Of a DNA stretch of 35,522 nucleotides, positions 20,216 through 29,249 are shown piece after piece. Source of the DNA: a virus. Numbering within the stretch: the first letter of the stretch is position 1; each line of letters opens with the position of its first letter. The position numbers and the translations under genes were made by a program. A model generated the notes under the pieces. The model had not been told where the DNA came from. It made no database searches and saw only the letters and a program-made list of their open reading frames with translations. The stretch covers positions 1 to 35,522 of the IMG/VR virus record IMGVR_UViG_3300018432_000030; one strand, 5' to 3'.

Positions 20216-23200
20216 GTGCCCGCCCCCGCGAGGAACTCGTCGCGCCGCTGCTCGCGTGCCACGAGCGCGGCGACCTCGGCGGGTCCGACGACCCCCGACA
20301 CGTTGACGGTTCGGCTCGAGGACGTCGGCGCAGCGACGGCGCCGACCCCGCTCGTGTCGTACGCGGGCGGGGTGTAGCCGACCGCGCCGGCGCCGCGCAC
20401 GCCCGTGTCGACGTCGACCGCGGCCTGCAGCGACTGCACCGCCTGGGAGTCGGCGAGCGCCGCGAGCTCGGCGGCGACGACCGGACGCATGGACGCGATG
20501 CCCGCGGCGAGCCCCTCGCCGATCGACGTCCCGACCCCCTCGAACACCTTCGACGGCGACCTGATCCCGAGCCGCCGTTTCACAGCGTCGGTCAGCTGCC
20601 GGGCGAGCCGGTCGGCTGCCTGCGCGAGCCCCTTCGACTGCTGCGACAGCCCGTTGACGAGCCCTTGCGCGGCGTCGACCCCCGCCTGATACAGCCGTTT
20701 CGTCGCGTCACTGCCGAGCCCCTTAGACGCGCCGCTGATCTTCGACTGCAACGCGTTCACCTGTTTGATCGTTTTCGGTCCGCCCGCGAGCAGCGCGTCG
20801 GCGGTCGCCCCGCCCGCCTCGACCCCCGCCTCGGCGATCTGCTTGTACACGTCCTGCGATACGCCCAGCTTCGCGAGCTTCGCCAGCTGCGCCCGGAACC
20901 GCGTGATCGCGGTCAGCCGCTGCTGCAGTTCGTCGACGAGGACGCGCGGGCTGCCCGCCGTCTTGATCGCGGTCAGGCTCGCGAACTGAAGCGCGCTGCT
21001 GCGCACCGACGCCGCGAAGTCGGTCCGCATCTTGACCGCGTCGGCGAGCTTGTCGCGTGCCACCTCGAGTCGCTTTGCGATCTGGTCGCGGCTCTTGGCG
21101 AGCGCGATCAGTTTGTCGTCGGAGCGGTTCAGGACGTCGATAGCGTCGAGTGCTTTCTGCGCCGACGCTAGATCGCTGTTCTTTAGCGCCGCGTGGAACG
21201 CTTTCACGAGCTCGGCGCCGAGCTTCTTGGACGCCGCTTTTACTTCCTTTTCCGATCCGTCGATTCCCTTTATCAGACCCTGCCCGATGTTCACGCCGTA
21301 CTTCTTGAATACCTTCGACGGCGACCTGATGCCTAGCGCACTCTCGAACGGGCCACGAATCCATCCCGGCAGCTTGTTGAGGAAAAATCGCCCGATCGAC
21401 GAGAGCAGCGACCCCGCCCCGTTCAGCAGCCCCTGAATCATGTCTTTACCCTTTTGGTACAGGGTCGATCCGAGACTGCCGAGCGCTGACCCGACCTTGC
21501 CCGGCAGCCCCTTAAAAAAGTTCACGACGGAACTAATGCCGCTGCTGATGGCGCGACCAGCAGCCGCCATCGCATTGTTAAACGCGATCCGCAGATTCAG
21601 CCCGAGCGTTTCGGCACCCCGAACGAACCGCTGCGGCAACGCCTTAAACCATTTGATGACGTCGTCGCCCCACACGAAAAAATACGTCTTGATATTGTTA
21701 AACGCTGTACTGATGGCGCCCCCGATACGGGAACCGCCCGCCGTGAACCCCCGCGCAAACCCGCCGATAATGTCGCCGACCCACCCGACGACCTTATCGG
21801 CGACCTTCTTGATCGCCGTCACGAACCACGCCAGCAGCCGCCCGATCAGCGGGATTTTCGCGAGCACCTCGGCGACCTTCGCGACCACCTTCCCGGGCAG
21901 GAACGCGATCGCCAGAATCCCCATAACCACGGCGAACCAGTTATCCGCCAGCCCCGACAACAGCCCCATTAGGTCGAAATTCAGGATGCCGGTCGCCAGC
22001 CCGACGAGCATCGTCGGCACCTGCTCGCCGAGTTTCATCGCCAGCCCGAACCAGTCGATCTGGTCGAACAGGTTCCCCAGCGCCGTGAACATGTCCCCTG
22101 CCAGGGTGCCGAGACTGCCGAGCGCAGTCTGTACGGCGGTCACGATCCCGGTCCCGATCCCTGACCAGTCACCCGAGTTAGCCATGTCGAGCAGGGTCTG
22201 CAGCTTGGGCAGCACCTCCCCGCCGATCAGGTCGACGAAAGTCGACTGCAACCCGCGGGCGAACGTGCCGAGCGTGTTCGACGCGGTGTTGCCGAGCGCC
22301 TCGTCGAGGTCCTCGGCTTTGCCCTTCGTGTCGTCCATGCCGGGTCCGACGTTCGCGAGCGACCCGAGGAACGCGGGAATCTGATCGACCGATAGATCCT
22401 CGAGGGGGGTGCCGAACAGTGCGACCGCCTGCGCCGCCCGGTCGGTCGGATCCTTCACGTTGAGCAGCGCCTGCGCGATCTGCTGAACGGCGGTCTGCGC
22501 GCCGGCGCCGCCCGTCGCGATCGCCTCGCCCATCGCCTGCGCGTCGAGCCCAAGGTCGGTGAGCACGGGCGCGGTCGCGGCGAGGTCCGAGCCGACCAGG
22601 ATCGTAAGCTCTTTCAGCGCGTCGCCGACCTTGTCGAGCACGACCGGCCCGCCCTCGGCTGCGGACGTGAGCAGCCCGAATGCCTGCTCGCCCGTGTAGC
22701 CGAGCGCCCGAAAATTCGTGCCGTACTCGGTCAGGATCGCGGGCAGTTCCTCCCGCATCGCCGCGGGCACCTTCTGGTACGCGGCGGTCATCATGTCGAA
22801 CCCCGCGGTCGCGTCGGGCACTAGCCCGTTCTTGATCAGCACACCGACGGTGCCGACCGCCTCGTTCACGTCGGTACCGAACGCACTCGCGAAGTTCAGT
22901 GCGTCCCGCGTCGCTGTCTTCACGGCGGCGCCGCTCGCGTCGCGCATCCCCTCGATCGACGACACGACCGCGCCGACCGCGTCGCTCACCGTTTCCATGC
23001 TGTCGCCGTAGTTCGCGGCGTACAGGTCGCCCGCGACCTTCCCGGCTTTCGCTGTCTCGGCGGGATCGAGCCCCAGCTGCGCGCCGAGCTTCGCGGTCTG
23101 CGTTTCCTTGCTCAGCGCCTCGACGAACCCGGCGCCGACCGCCAGCCCCGCCCCCGCGGCGACCCCCGCGATCTTCCCGAACATGCCCGACACGCGGTCG

Positions 23201-23313
23201 CCGAACGCGTCAGCGTCGTCGCCCGCGGCTTTCATGCTGTCGCCGACGTCGGCGACCTTGCTCGACGCGCGGTCCTTCGCGAGCAGGTCGAACACCATCG
23301 ACAAATCAGCCAC
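20212..23313 (-). CDS. tail tape measure protein (1033 aa)
   Basis: Longest gene in the window. It sets tail length and is ejected on infection; 1033 residues correspond to a tail of roughly 150 nm by the usual 0.15 nm per residue. GTG 23313 follows GAGGTG. Features: Ala/Gly-rich coiled-coil N-terminus, hydrophobic segments at about 460-510 (VVMGILAIAFLPGKVV, IGRLLAWFVT), and two copies of LGIRSPSKVF followed by IG[QE]GL at about 660 and 920. Residues about 400-710 use A/T-ending codons much more than the rest of the gene, indicating a mosaic origin. Confidence 0.95.
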   Translation of the reverse strand: MADLSMVFDLLAKDRASSKVADVGDSMKAAGDDADAFGDRVSGMFGKIAGVAAGAGLAVGAGFVEALSKETQTAKLGAQLGLDPAETAKAGKVAGDLYAANYGDSMETVSDAVGAVVSSIEGMRDASGAAVKTATRDALNFASAFGTDVNEAVGTVGVLIKNGLVPDATAGFDMMTAAYQKVPAAMREELPAILTEYGTNFRALGYTGEQAFGLLTSAAEGGPVVLDKVGDALKELTILVGSDLAATAPVLTDLGLDAQAMGEAIATGGAGAQTAVQQIAQALLNVKDPTDRAAQAVALFGTPLEDLSVDQIPAFLGSLANVGPGMDDTKGKAEDLDEALGNTASNTLGTFARGLQSTFVDLIGGEVLPKLQTLLDMANSGDWSGIGTGIVTAVQTALGSLGTLAGDMFTALGNLFDQIDWFGLAMKLGEQVPTMLVGLATGILNFDLMGLLSGLADNWFAVVMGILAIAFLPGKVVAKVAEVLAKIPLIGRLLAWFVTAIKKVADKVVGWVGDIIGGFARGFTAGGSRIGGAISTAFNNIKTYFFVWGDDVIKWFKALPQRFVRGAETLGLNLRIAFNNAMAAAGRAISSGISSVVNFFKGLPGKVGSALGSLGSTLYQKGKDMIQGLLNGAGSLLSSIGRFFLNKLPGWIRGPFESALGIRSPSKVFKKYGVNIGQGLIKGIDGSEKEVKAASKKLGAELVKAFHAALKNSDLASAQKALDAIDVLNRSDDKLIALAKSRDQIAKRLEVARDKLADAVKMRTDFAASVRSSALQFASLTAIKTAGSPRVLVDELQQRLTAITRFRAQLAKLAKLGVSQDVYKQIAEAGVEAGGATADALLAGGPKTIKQVNALQSKISGASKGLGSDATKRLYQAGVDAAQGLVNGLSQQSKGLAQAADRLARQLTDAVKRRLGIRSPSKVFEGVGTSIGEGLAAGIASMRPVVAAELAALADSQAVQSLQAAVDVDTGVRGAGAVGYTPPAYDTSGVGAVAAPTSSSRTVNVSGVVGPAEVAALVAREQRRDEFLAGAGT

Positions 23314-23322
23314 GGGTGCACC

Positions 23323-23808
23323 TCATCTCAGGAACTCGTCGGCCCACCGCTCGAGCGCGTCGATCAGGTCGCGCCGAATCTGCGGCGCCCGCTCCTCGAT
23401 CGTCTCGCTGAAGTAGCCGACCGCGTTCGGAACGAACTGCACCGCCTTGATCCGCTTCCCCTTGTCGTTCAGCAGGAACCCGCCCCGCCCGTCGGGGATC
23501 GGGTGCGCGATGCGTCCCTGCGTGTCGGTGCGCGGATCGGTGCGGTTCGCCCGGATCGACACGCCCGCGGTCGACAGCCCCGTTTTCGCGACGGTGCGGT
23601 AACGGGCGCCGCGGCTCATGTGCCTGCCGAGCCCGCCGCTGCGCTCGAACCGTGTCGCGGCCTGTCGGCGCACCGCGGGCAGCAGCGGCTTCGCGAGCGT
23701 CCGCACGTCCTTGTGCAGCTGCTTACGCAGGTCCCCCGCCCCCGCCCGCTTGAGCTTGGCGCTCATCTCGTAGAACACCCGCGCGCCCATGTCCTCGGCA
23801 CCCGGCAT
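23323..23808 (-). CDS. HK97 gp10-like tail protein (161 aa)
   Basis: The basic N-terminal half (MSAKLKRAGAGDLRKQLHKD) and the SRGARYRTVAKTGLSTAG segment followed by a C-terminal helix (RRDLIDALERWADEFLR) resemble HK97 gp10-like head-tail or tail-completion proteins. ATG 23808 follows a G-run at good spacing. Its place between chaperones and tape measure is unusual, as the family normally precedes the major tail protein. Another tail assembly role is possible. Confidence 0.6.
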   Translation of the reverse strand: MPGAEDMGARVFYEMSAKLKRAGAGDLRKQLHKDVRTLAKPLLPAVRRQAATRFERSGGLGRHMSRGARYRTVAKTGLSTAGVSIRANRTDPRTDTQGRIAHPIPDGRGGFLLNDKGKRIKAVQFVPNAVGYFSETIEERAPQIRRDLIDALERWADEFLR

Positions 23809-23811
23809 CCG

Positions 23812-24602
23812 TCACCCCCCCAATCCGAGCGCGGCGATCAGCGCCGCCTGCTCGGGCTCGTACTCGCGCCGCGGCTGCTGGTCGAGCAGCCGGTCGAGCT
23901 TGCCGCGTTCAGCCTCGAACGTCGGCACCGTGACCTTTTTCGATCCCGCCGCGAGCATCACGGCGGCGACCTGCCGCTCGACCAGCACGTGACGCTCGAG
24001 CCGCTCGACGATCAGCGCGTACACGACGTCACAGCCGTCGGACAGCGTCAGCCGGTCTAGGACGCCGTCGACGCTTCCCGCGCCCGCTTGACCACGAGCC
24101 CGAGGTCGGGTCGACCCCGCCGCTCGAGGTCGGTCTGCACCCGTACGTCGCCCTGCCGGATCGACGAGCCCGGCGAGGATGAGCCTGCCGCCGAGCTCGC
24201 GGCGGTTGCTGACCGCCCATCCTGCGAGTGCGACGGCTGCTGTGTAGGGCGTGCGGCGGCTGCCGTGACTGCGTCCGTGACAACCTTCATGAGCGCCTCG
24301 CCGTCGGCGCCTTTCGCGTTCGCGTGGTCCTCGAACGCTTCCCACTCGTCGTCGGCGATGCACGACTGCAGCAGCGCGTACAGCGCCGACAGCCCTTCCA
24401 TGTCGTCGGAGGTCTTGCCCCGCTTGGCGACGACGGCGAACTTCATCAGCGCGAGCAGCGACACCCCCTGTTCGCGGACCGTGAACCTCTTGCCGAGAAA
24501 ATCGACGGTCGCGACGACGGTCGCGACCTCGTCGCCCGGCATGTCGTCGACGACCTCGCCGACCTCGATCTGCGGCTCGACGAGCGACGGCGCGGCGCTC
24601 AT
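23812..24602 (-). CDS. tail assembly chaperone, frameshift product (gpG-T type)
   Basis: The second chaperone frame ends at 23812 and has no start codon of its own near the boundary, but encodes a typical T-like tail (SVDGVLDRLTLSDGCDVVYA, later EYEPEQAALIAALGLGG). It lies in the -1 frame relative to the gene at 24057-24602, and is open upstream to 24363, so a -1 slip anywhere in about 24060-24363 would join them. This is the standard arrangement for λ G/GT-type chaperones that wrap the tape measure. No canonical XXXYYYZ heptamer was found, so the slip site is unassigned; the coordinates span the fused product. Confidence 0.65.
24057..24602 (-). CDS. tail assembly chaperone, upstream frame (gpG-like, 181 aa)
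   Basis: Start overlaps the major tail protein stop (TGATG). An acidic N-terminus is followed by a helical domain (FTVREQGVSLLALMKFAVVAK and SALYALLQSCIADDEWEAFE), characteristic of λ gpG-like proteins of actinophages. The last 60 residues are Ser/Ala/Gln-rich and disordered, where frameshifting is expected. It is the abundant form of the chaperone pair. Confidence 0.85.
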   Translation of the reverse strand: MSAAPSLVEPQIEVGEVVDDMPGDEVATVVATVDFLGKRFTVREQGVSLLALMKFAVVAKRGKTSDDMEGLSALYALLQSCIADDEWEAFEDHANAKGADGEALMKVVTDAVTAAAARPTQQPSHSQDGRSATAASSAAGSSSPGSSIRQGDVRVQTDLERRGRPDLGLVVKRAREASTAS

Positions 24603-25192
24603 CACGCGGCCCGCGCGGTGCCGGCGGACCACATCTTCCACGGGCGCAGACCCGTGCTCGGCTGCTCGAACGCGTACTCGCACGGAATCAGCGCCTTTTC
24701 GGGTGCGGGTCGGAAGTCGGTCGACACCTCACCCGTCTGGAAGCACTGACGGCCCATGATGCGCAGCGTCGCGTCGGTCGATTCCCACATGAGCATCGCG
24801 CGCGTTTCGGTGCCCTCGACGGGCGGCTCGAGGGACGTCACCTCGGCGCCTGCGGTGCCTGTCGGGACGAGCGCCGCGACCCCGCCGTTCAGCGCGCGGC
24901 GGTAGTTCGTCAGGGTCCAGGACGCGAGCGCGAACGACAGCGTCGACGTCCGCCCGGTCACGACGTTGCGGATCGGCGACAGGAATTCGGCGACCGTGAT
25001 CGTGTCCGTGTCGACCGAATCACTGAACGTCGACCCCTCGTCGGTCGGCCCGAGCAGCAGCCACGCGGCGGCGAGCGTGTCACTAAACTTGCCTGCGGTC
25101 GCTGTGACTGTCGGCTCGACGGTGCCGAGCGGGGCGATCCACAGGATTCCGGGGTCGGTCAGAATCTGCGGCTGTGGGACAACTCCGGGCAT
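24602..25192 (-). CDS. major tail protein (196 aa)
   Basis: β-rich tube subunit. The length, the position before the chaperones and segments such as FSDTLAAAWLLLGPTDEG and the C-terminal PCEYAFEQPSTGLRPWKMW agree with actinophage major tail proteins. ATG 25192 lies 3 bases after the previous stop. No Ig-like C-terminal extension is present. Confidence 0.85.
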   Translation of the reverse strand: MPGVVPQPQILTDPGILWIAPLGTVEPTVTATAGKFSDTLAAAWLLLGPTDEGSTFSDSVDTDTITVAEFLSPIRNVVTGRTSTLSFALASWTLTNYRRALNGGVAALVPTGTAGAEVTSLEPPVEGTETRAMLMWESTDATLRIMGRQCFQTGEVSTDFRPAPEKALIPCEYAFEQPSTGLRPWKMWSAGTARAA

Positions 25193-25195
25193 CGG

Positions 25196-25510
25196 TCAGC
25201 CTTCCGTGGTGATGACGTCGGGGGACGCCGCGGCGGGCGCCGCGGTGTGGGTCGGGTCGATCGTCGGCGGCTCGGGCGAGACGACGGTCGCCGAGCCCTC
25301 GAACGCGTCGCGCTTGTCGACGTAGTCGGACGGGATCCACGCGTCGTCGCCGTCGACCGCAGACACGGGCACGGGGTCGCCGACGTTGTACGCGCGCTGC
25401 CCGTAGTAGTCGATCGCGACGCGGGCTGTGTACTGCCTCCACTCGCGCTGCTGCTCGTTCTCGTACTGGTCGGTCGAGCTCGTGCTGCTCGCCCGCTGAC
25501 GTGTGGTCAT
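25196..25510 (-). CDS. unknown protein between tail terminator and tail tube genes (104 aa)
   Basis: ATG 25510 has AGGGG at good spacing; an ATG at 25525 overlapping the previous stop is an alternative. The N-terminal third is Ser/Gln-rich. The middle (ARVAIDYYGQRAYNVGDPVP and AWIPSDYVDKRDAFEG) looks like a small β-barrel, and the C-terminus is Pro/Thr-rich. It may be a tail tube accessory; none is assigned. Confidence 0.65.
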   Translation of the reverse strand: MTTRQRASSTSSTDQYENEQQREWRQYTARVAIDYYGQRAYNVGDPVPVSAVDGDDAWIPSDYVDKRDAFEGSATVVSPEPPTIDPTHTAAPAAASPDVITTEG

Positions 25511-25521
25511 GGTGTCGCCCC

Positions 25522-26007
25522 TCATCCGTAGGTAACTGCGGTGTACGTGATCGTGACGACCGCGGTCGCGGTCGCCCCCGCCCGGGTCGTCGCGAGCAGA
25601 ACGTCGGCGACCAGGGACAGCGACGAGCCGGGCATCAGCCGCGCCTCGCCCTCGCTGTTGGGCAGCGTCGGCTCGCGCTGCAGCCACCCGGACCACGGCT
25701 CGAGCAGGTCGAACGCGGCGGCGCGCGCGGTCGCCACGTCGGCGCCGGCGACGATGAGCTCGCAGCCGATCGACCCCGCCTCGACGTTCTGCGACTGCGC
25801 GCCGTGCGACGGCTCGAGGTGCACCGCGGGACCCACGTCCCCCGACAGGTAGCCGACGGTCAGCCACCGCCGCAGGTCGGTGCGCTGCTCGCGGGCGCCC
25901 TCGAACACCCGCACCGCGGGGCGCCCGTCGGCTGCGTCCCATCCCTCGAGGGTCGGCAGCCGCTCGAGGTGCGCGTCGATGATCAGCGGCGCCGCGAGCT
26001 TCGTCAT
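25522..26007 (-). CDS. tail terminator-like protein (161 aa)
   Basis: ATGA overlap with the adaptor gene. An α/β protein with the ending SLSLVADVLLATTRAGATAT followed by a final strand TITYTAVTYG is typical of neck/tail terminator proteins placed just before the major tail gene. The order adaptor-terminator-tube supports the call, and no other tail terminator candidate exists. Confidence 0.7.
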   Translation of the reverse strand: MTKLAAPLIIDAHLERLPTLEGWDAADGRPAVRVFEGAREQRTDLRRWLTVGYLSGDVGPAVHLEPSHGAQSQNVEAGSIGCELIVAGADVATARAAAFDLLEPWSGWLQREPTLPNSEGEARLMPGSSLSLVADVLLATTRAGATATAVVTITYTAVTYG

Positions 26008-26522
26008 GCGATCGCCGCGAGCCGGTACGGCGACAGCAGTTCGGCGACCCGGTTCGGCAGCGCGAACGTCGGAGACGGCTGATCGTCGTCGGACACGGGC
26101 GAGGTCACGGTGCGCTGCGTGTCGTACATGTGGGTCGCCCAGTCGAGCGCCGCAGTTTCGAGCGCGGACGGCCAGGGTTCGCCCGTGACGCTGATCAGGT
26201 ACGCGCCGCCCGTCGTCGGGGTGTCGAGCTCGACGATGCCCGAGAGTAGGTCGACGTGCGCGGGCGCGACCGCGTACCCCGTCGGGTCGGCGACGGACCC
26301 GACGGCGGCGAGGTCCACGCACGGCAGCCGCAGCGCCCGGTCGCCGCGCCGCGCCGACACCCGCACCGTGATTGTCTGCGCGTCGATGCGGCCCGTCATG
26401 CGGCGCACTTCCTGCACCGCGCTGTCGAGCGCGCGTTGCATCTCGACCCGGTCGCGGCTGCCCTCGGCGGGCGGCTCGACCGCGTTCAGGTGGTGCGCGA
26501 GGTCATCGACGGTCAGCGGCAC
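26004..26522 (-). CDS. head-tail adaptor (gp6-like connector, 172 aa)
   Basis: The helical N-terminus (LTVDDLAHHLNAVEPPAEGS) and the sequence AVQEVRRMTGRIDAQ, then RALRLPCVDLAAVGSV and a C-terminal helix ETAALDWATHMYDTQRTV, fit the HK97 gp6/SPP1 gp15 adaptor family that docks beneath the portal. It begins 3 bases after the previous stop with GTG. No separate stopper protein was recognised. Confidence 0.8.
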   Translation of the reverse strand: MPLTVDDLAHHLNAVEPPAEGSRDRVEMQRALDSAVQEVRRMTGRIDAQTITVRVSARRGDRALRLPCVDLAAVGSVADPTGYAVAPAHVDLLSGIVELDTPTTGGAYLISVTGEPWPSALETAALDWATHMYDTQRTVTSPVSDDDQPSPTFALPNRVAELLSPYRLAAIA

Positions 26523-26525
26523 GGG

Positions 26526-26804
26526 TCAGCCCCGACGGTTCGGTCGGGGCGGGATCGCCGTCCGTTTCGGCGGTTCGGGGCGCGGGTCCTGCGGCTCACG
26601 CTCGGGGGTGAGCGCCTCGCGGCGCTGCCGCGCCGCCTCGTCCTCGCTGCGCGCCCACCGCGCCATGCTGCGCGCGTTCGCGCCCCCGTCGAGCGCGGGC
26701 GACAGCGCCTGACGGTCGAACTCGTCGGCGAGGTCGCCCCAATTCCACCCGCGCTCGCGCATCAGCGCGACGTAGTTCGCGGTCGTATCGCCCGGTGCTG
26801 TCAT
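26526..26804 (-). CDS. small structural-region protein of unknown function (92 aa)
   Basis: ATG 26804 follows a strong GAGGGGG site. The N-terminal helical part (NYVALMRERGWNWGDLADEF) and a Pro/Arg-rich C-terminus resemble small proteins between capsid and connector genes in actinophages. Function unknown. Confidence 0.75.
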   Translation of the reverse strand: MTAPGDTTANYVALMRERGWNWGDLADEFDRQALSPALDGGANARSMARWARSEDEAARQRREALTPEREPQDPRPEPPKRTAIPPRPNRRG

Positions 26805-26877
26805 TGTCGCCCCCTCGTCGTACGGTGCGGGGTGCGGCGGACAGGTCCCCCCGTTCCTGCCCGCCGCCCCCGATCGG

Positions 26878-27570
26878 TCAGCTGCTCGAGTCGCCCGAAC
26901 CGCTGCCGCTCTTGCTGTGCCCCTTGCTCGAGCTCGACGTCGGCTCGGGCGCAGGCGGGGGCGGGGGTGCCGTGTCGGACGTCTCGACACCCGACGACGG
27001 GTCGCCCTGCGCCACCTGCGCGCCTTCCTGACCGACCTTGACGTCGTCAGGGATCGACAGCGGCCCGGGGTTCGGCAGGAATCCCGACGCGGGGTCGACC
27101 GACGGCGCCGCCGCAGCGCCCGCGATCGACGCGTCGTAGGCGCGCTGCGCGGTCACGCCCTGCTCGACCGCGGCCTGATCGCCGATCACGGCCTGATACG
27201 GGTCGCGGCGCGCCGACTCGATCACCCGCGCCTGCAGGATCGCGAGCCCCGACGGACCCTGCCCCGCCGACGGGTCGGCTTCCCGCGCCCACGCGGCGAG
27301 GTGGTCGTACCCGTCGAGCGGCTGCCGCTGGTGCAGCTGCTCGAACTGGTCGGCGAGTTCCTGCATCACCTCGCGGGGCTCGCGCCCCTGAATGGCTGCC
27401 TGATCCCGCGCGATCTGGAAATAGTTCGACTGCGTCGCGGGCGGCACGAACCACTCGGGGGCGATCGCCTCGCCGACGAGCGCCGACGTCGACGACGGCG
27501 CCTCGGCGACCGCCTGCTCTTGCGGCGCGGGAACGTCCGTGCCGGGCGGTACCTGATTCGGTGCGGTCAT
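26878..27570 (-). CDS. unknown head-region protein, Pro/Ser-rich C-terminus (230 aa)
   Basis: It lies between capsid and connector genes, following a 55-base gap after the capsid stop. Helical segments at about 40-120 (NYFQIARDQAAIQGREPREV, later YDHLAAWAREADP) are followed by a linker with a run of prolines and a Ser/Gly tail. It may be a minor capsid or decoration protein; no family was recognised. Confidence 0.8.
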   Translation of the reverse strand: MTAPNQVPPGTDVPAPQEQAVAEAPSSTSALVGEAIAPEWFVPPATQSNYFQIARDQAAIQGREPREVMQELADQFEQLHQRQPLDGYDHLAAWAREADPSAGQGPSGLAILQARVIESARRDPYQAVIGDQAAVEQGVTAQRAYDASIAGAAAAPSVDPASGFLPNPGPLSIPDDVKVGQEGAQVAQGDPSSGVETSDTAPPPPPAPEPTSSSSKGHSKSGSGSGDSSS

Positions 27571-27625
27571 GTGCTGATCCTCTCCTGACGGATCGAATGC
27601 GGCTCGGGTCGGGTCCGACTCGAGG

Positions 27626-29104
27626 TCAGAACGTCGGGGCGATGAGCCCGTTACCGCCCGTGCTGTCGGCGCCGCCGACGCGGGCGACGGCCTGCGGGTA
27701 GCGGCCCGCCGTGAACGCGGCGTACCCGTAGGCGATCAGCTTGACGGTCAGGTTCTGCCCGAGGGTCTGCTCGAACCGCAGCTGACGGGGCATGCCGTCG
27801 CCGTCCTCCCACAGCAACACCTGATCGTTGTCGATGACGAGCACGACGTCTTCGACGTTCGTCCCGACGTTCGTGGGCAGGTTCGCGTCGGTGATCACGT
27901 CGAGCCCCTGAATGTTGCCGACTGCTCGCGCGGTCCGGTAGTTGCCCGGGTCGTCGCCCGCCGACTGCCCACCTGGGGTCGTGTTGTTGCCGAGCACGTT
28001 CTGCCCGCCCGCGGTCGCGGCGACGATCGGGCGCCCCGTCGTGTCCGACAGCGACGTGAGGTAACCCCACCGCCGCGGGTGCATGACGATCAGTTTCGGG
28101 GTCACCCCGACCCCGACCGCGCCGACCCCAGCGACCGCCCCGGCGATCTTCGTGTTCAGCGCGGCAGCCGTGACGACACCGCCGAACGCGGTTGCCGTGA
28201 CGATTCCGGCAGTGTTCAGCATGCCGAGCATCTGCCCGGACGCGCCCGACCCCTGCGCGACCTGACGGTCGAGCTCGGCGTGATAGGCCCCGGCGAGATC
28301 CATGTACACGATCTGATCGATGCCGGGTGTGCCCCGCTCGAGCGACTGACGGCTGACGTCCTGCTGCCCGCCGATGGTCGCCACGGGCACGACGAGGTCG
28401 GACCACACCTCGTCGGTGTTCTGCAGCGCACTGTTCTGCGTCGCCTGCGACGACACGGCGGCGCCCGTGGTGCCGCGCGGGATGGTCAGCGACATGCCCT
28501 GTTCGGGCAGCGGCAGCCCGGCGACCACGTTCGCCAACGGGCGCCCGGCCCGCATGATGCGGGCGGCGAGCCCGATCAGGTACTGCGGGACGACGAGCCC
28601 ACCGAACGAGCCCGTCGACACGGCGCGGGTCTGCTGGTCGCGCTGCGCGGGTGCCTCCCGCTCGACCTGCACCTCCTGCGCGTGCCGCTGCAGCCGCTGC
28701 TGCGCGTTGACGTCACCCAGCTGCGTCGCCCGGAACGCGTCGACGAAAAACGACGTCTCGCCGCGGCGGTCCCGCTCGGCGGTGTAGGTGCGCTGTTCCT
28801 GCCCGACGCGGGCGCCGCCGACCCCGCGCTGCTGGTCGTCGGTCATGCCGAGCTCGGCGCGCAGCGCCGCCGCGTTCGCGTTGCGGGTCTGCTCGTCGAG
28901 CGCGGACCGTAGCGCTTCCTGCTGCTGGTCGAGTTCGGCGTCGAGCCCGACGAGTGCCTCGCGGGCGGCGCGCAGCGCGGTCGCCTGCTCGGCGGTCGGG
29001 TCGCCGGCGCCGATCGCGGCGCGGGTGGTCTGTACCGCCTGCTCGTGCGCGGCGCGCTGGTCGAGTAGCTCGCGGATGCGAGCGCGGATCTGTTCGATCG
29101 TCAC
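27626..29104 (-). CDS. major capsid protein, HK97 fold (492 aa)
   Basis: Residues 1-75 form a coiled-coil delta/scaffold domain (EQIRARIRELLDQRAAHEQA). From about 160 the sequence matches the HK97 fold: STGSFGGLVVPQYLIGLAAR, LANVVAGLPLP, QDVSRQSLERGTPGIDQIVY, and a C-terminal P-domain and A-domain containing PKLIVMHPRRWGYL and LLWEDGDGMP. The protease encoded just upstream would remove the delta domain during maturation. GTG 29104 has GAGAGG upstream. The length is large because of the long delta domain. Confidence 0.93.
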   Translation of the reverse strand: MTIEQIRARIRELLDQRAAHEQAVQTTRAAIGAGDPTAEQATALRAAREALVGLDAELDQQQEALRSALDEQTRNANAAALRAELGMTDDQQRGVGGARVGQEQRTYTAERDRRGETSFFVDAFRATQLGDVNAQQRLQRHAQEVQVEREAPAQRDQQTRAVSTGSFGGLVVPQYLIGLAARIMRAGRPLANVVAGLPLPEQGMSLTIPRGTTGAAVSSQATQNSALQNTDEVWSDLVVPVATIGGQQDVSRQSLERGTPGIDQIVYMDLAGAYHAELDRQVAQGSGASGQMLGMLNTAGIVTATAFGGVVTAAALNTKIAGAVAGVGAVGVGVTPKLIVMHPRRWGYLTSLSDTTGRPIVAATAGGQNVLGNNTTPGGQSAGDDPGNYRTARAVGNIQGLDVITDANLPTNVGTNVEDVVLVIDNDQVLLWEDGDGMPRQLRFEQTLGQNLTVKLIAYGYAAFTAGRYPQAVARVGGADSTGGNGLIAPTF

Positions 29105-29249
29105 TGTGTTGACCTCTCGTGGGAAGTGATTCGGGAGGCCCGTCGGTCAGGTGTCCGACCGGGTCAGGCCCGCGGGGGGCGCGACGCGGTCGACGGCGCA
29201 ACGTGGGGCGGGACCGGGCGGCAGGGAAGCGCCGTCCGGGGTCATGGGG

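Noticed and set aside
21440-22384. Plus-strand ORF (314 codons) inside the tape measure gene
   Set aside because: Antisense shadow of the tape measure gene; it is open mainly because that gene is poor in codons whose complements are stops.
29147-29242. 32-codon ORF in the gap between protease and capsid
   Set aside because: No ribosome binding site, Pro/Ala/Gly-rich, no overlap with neighbours.
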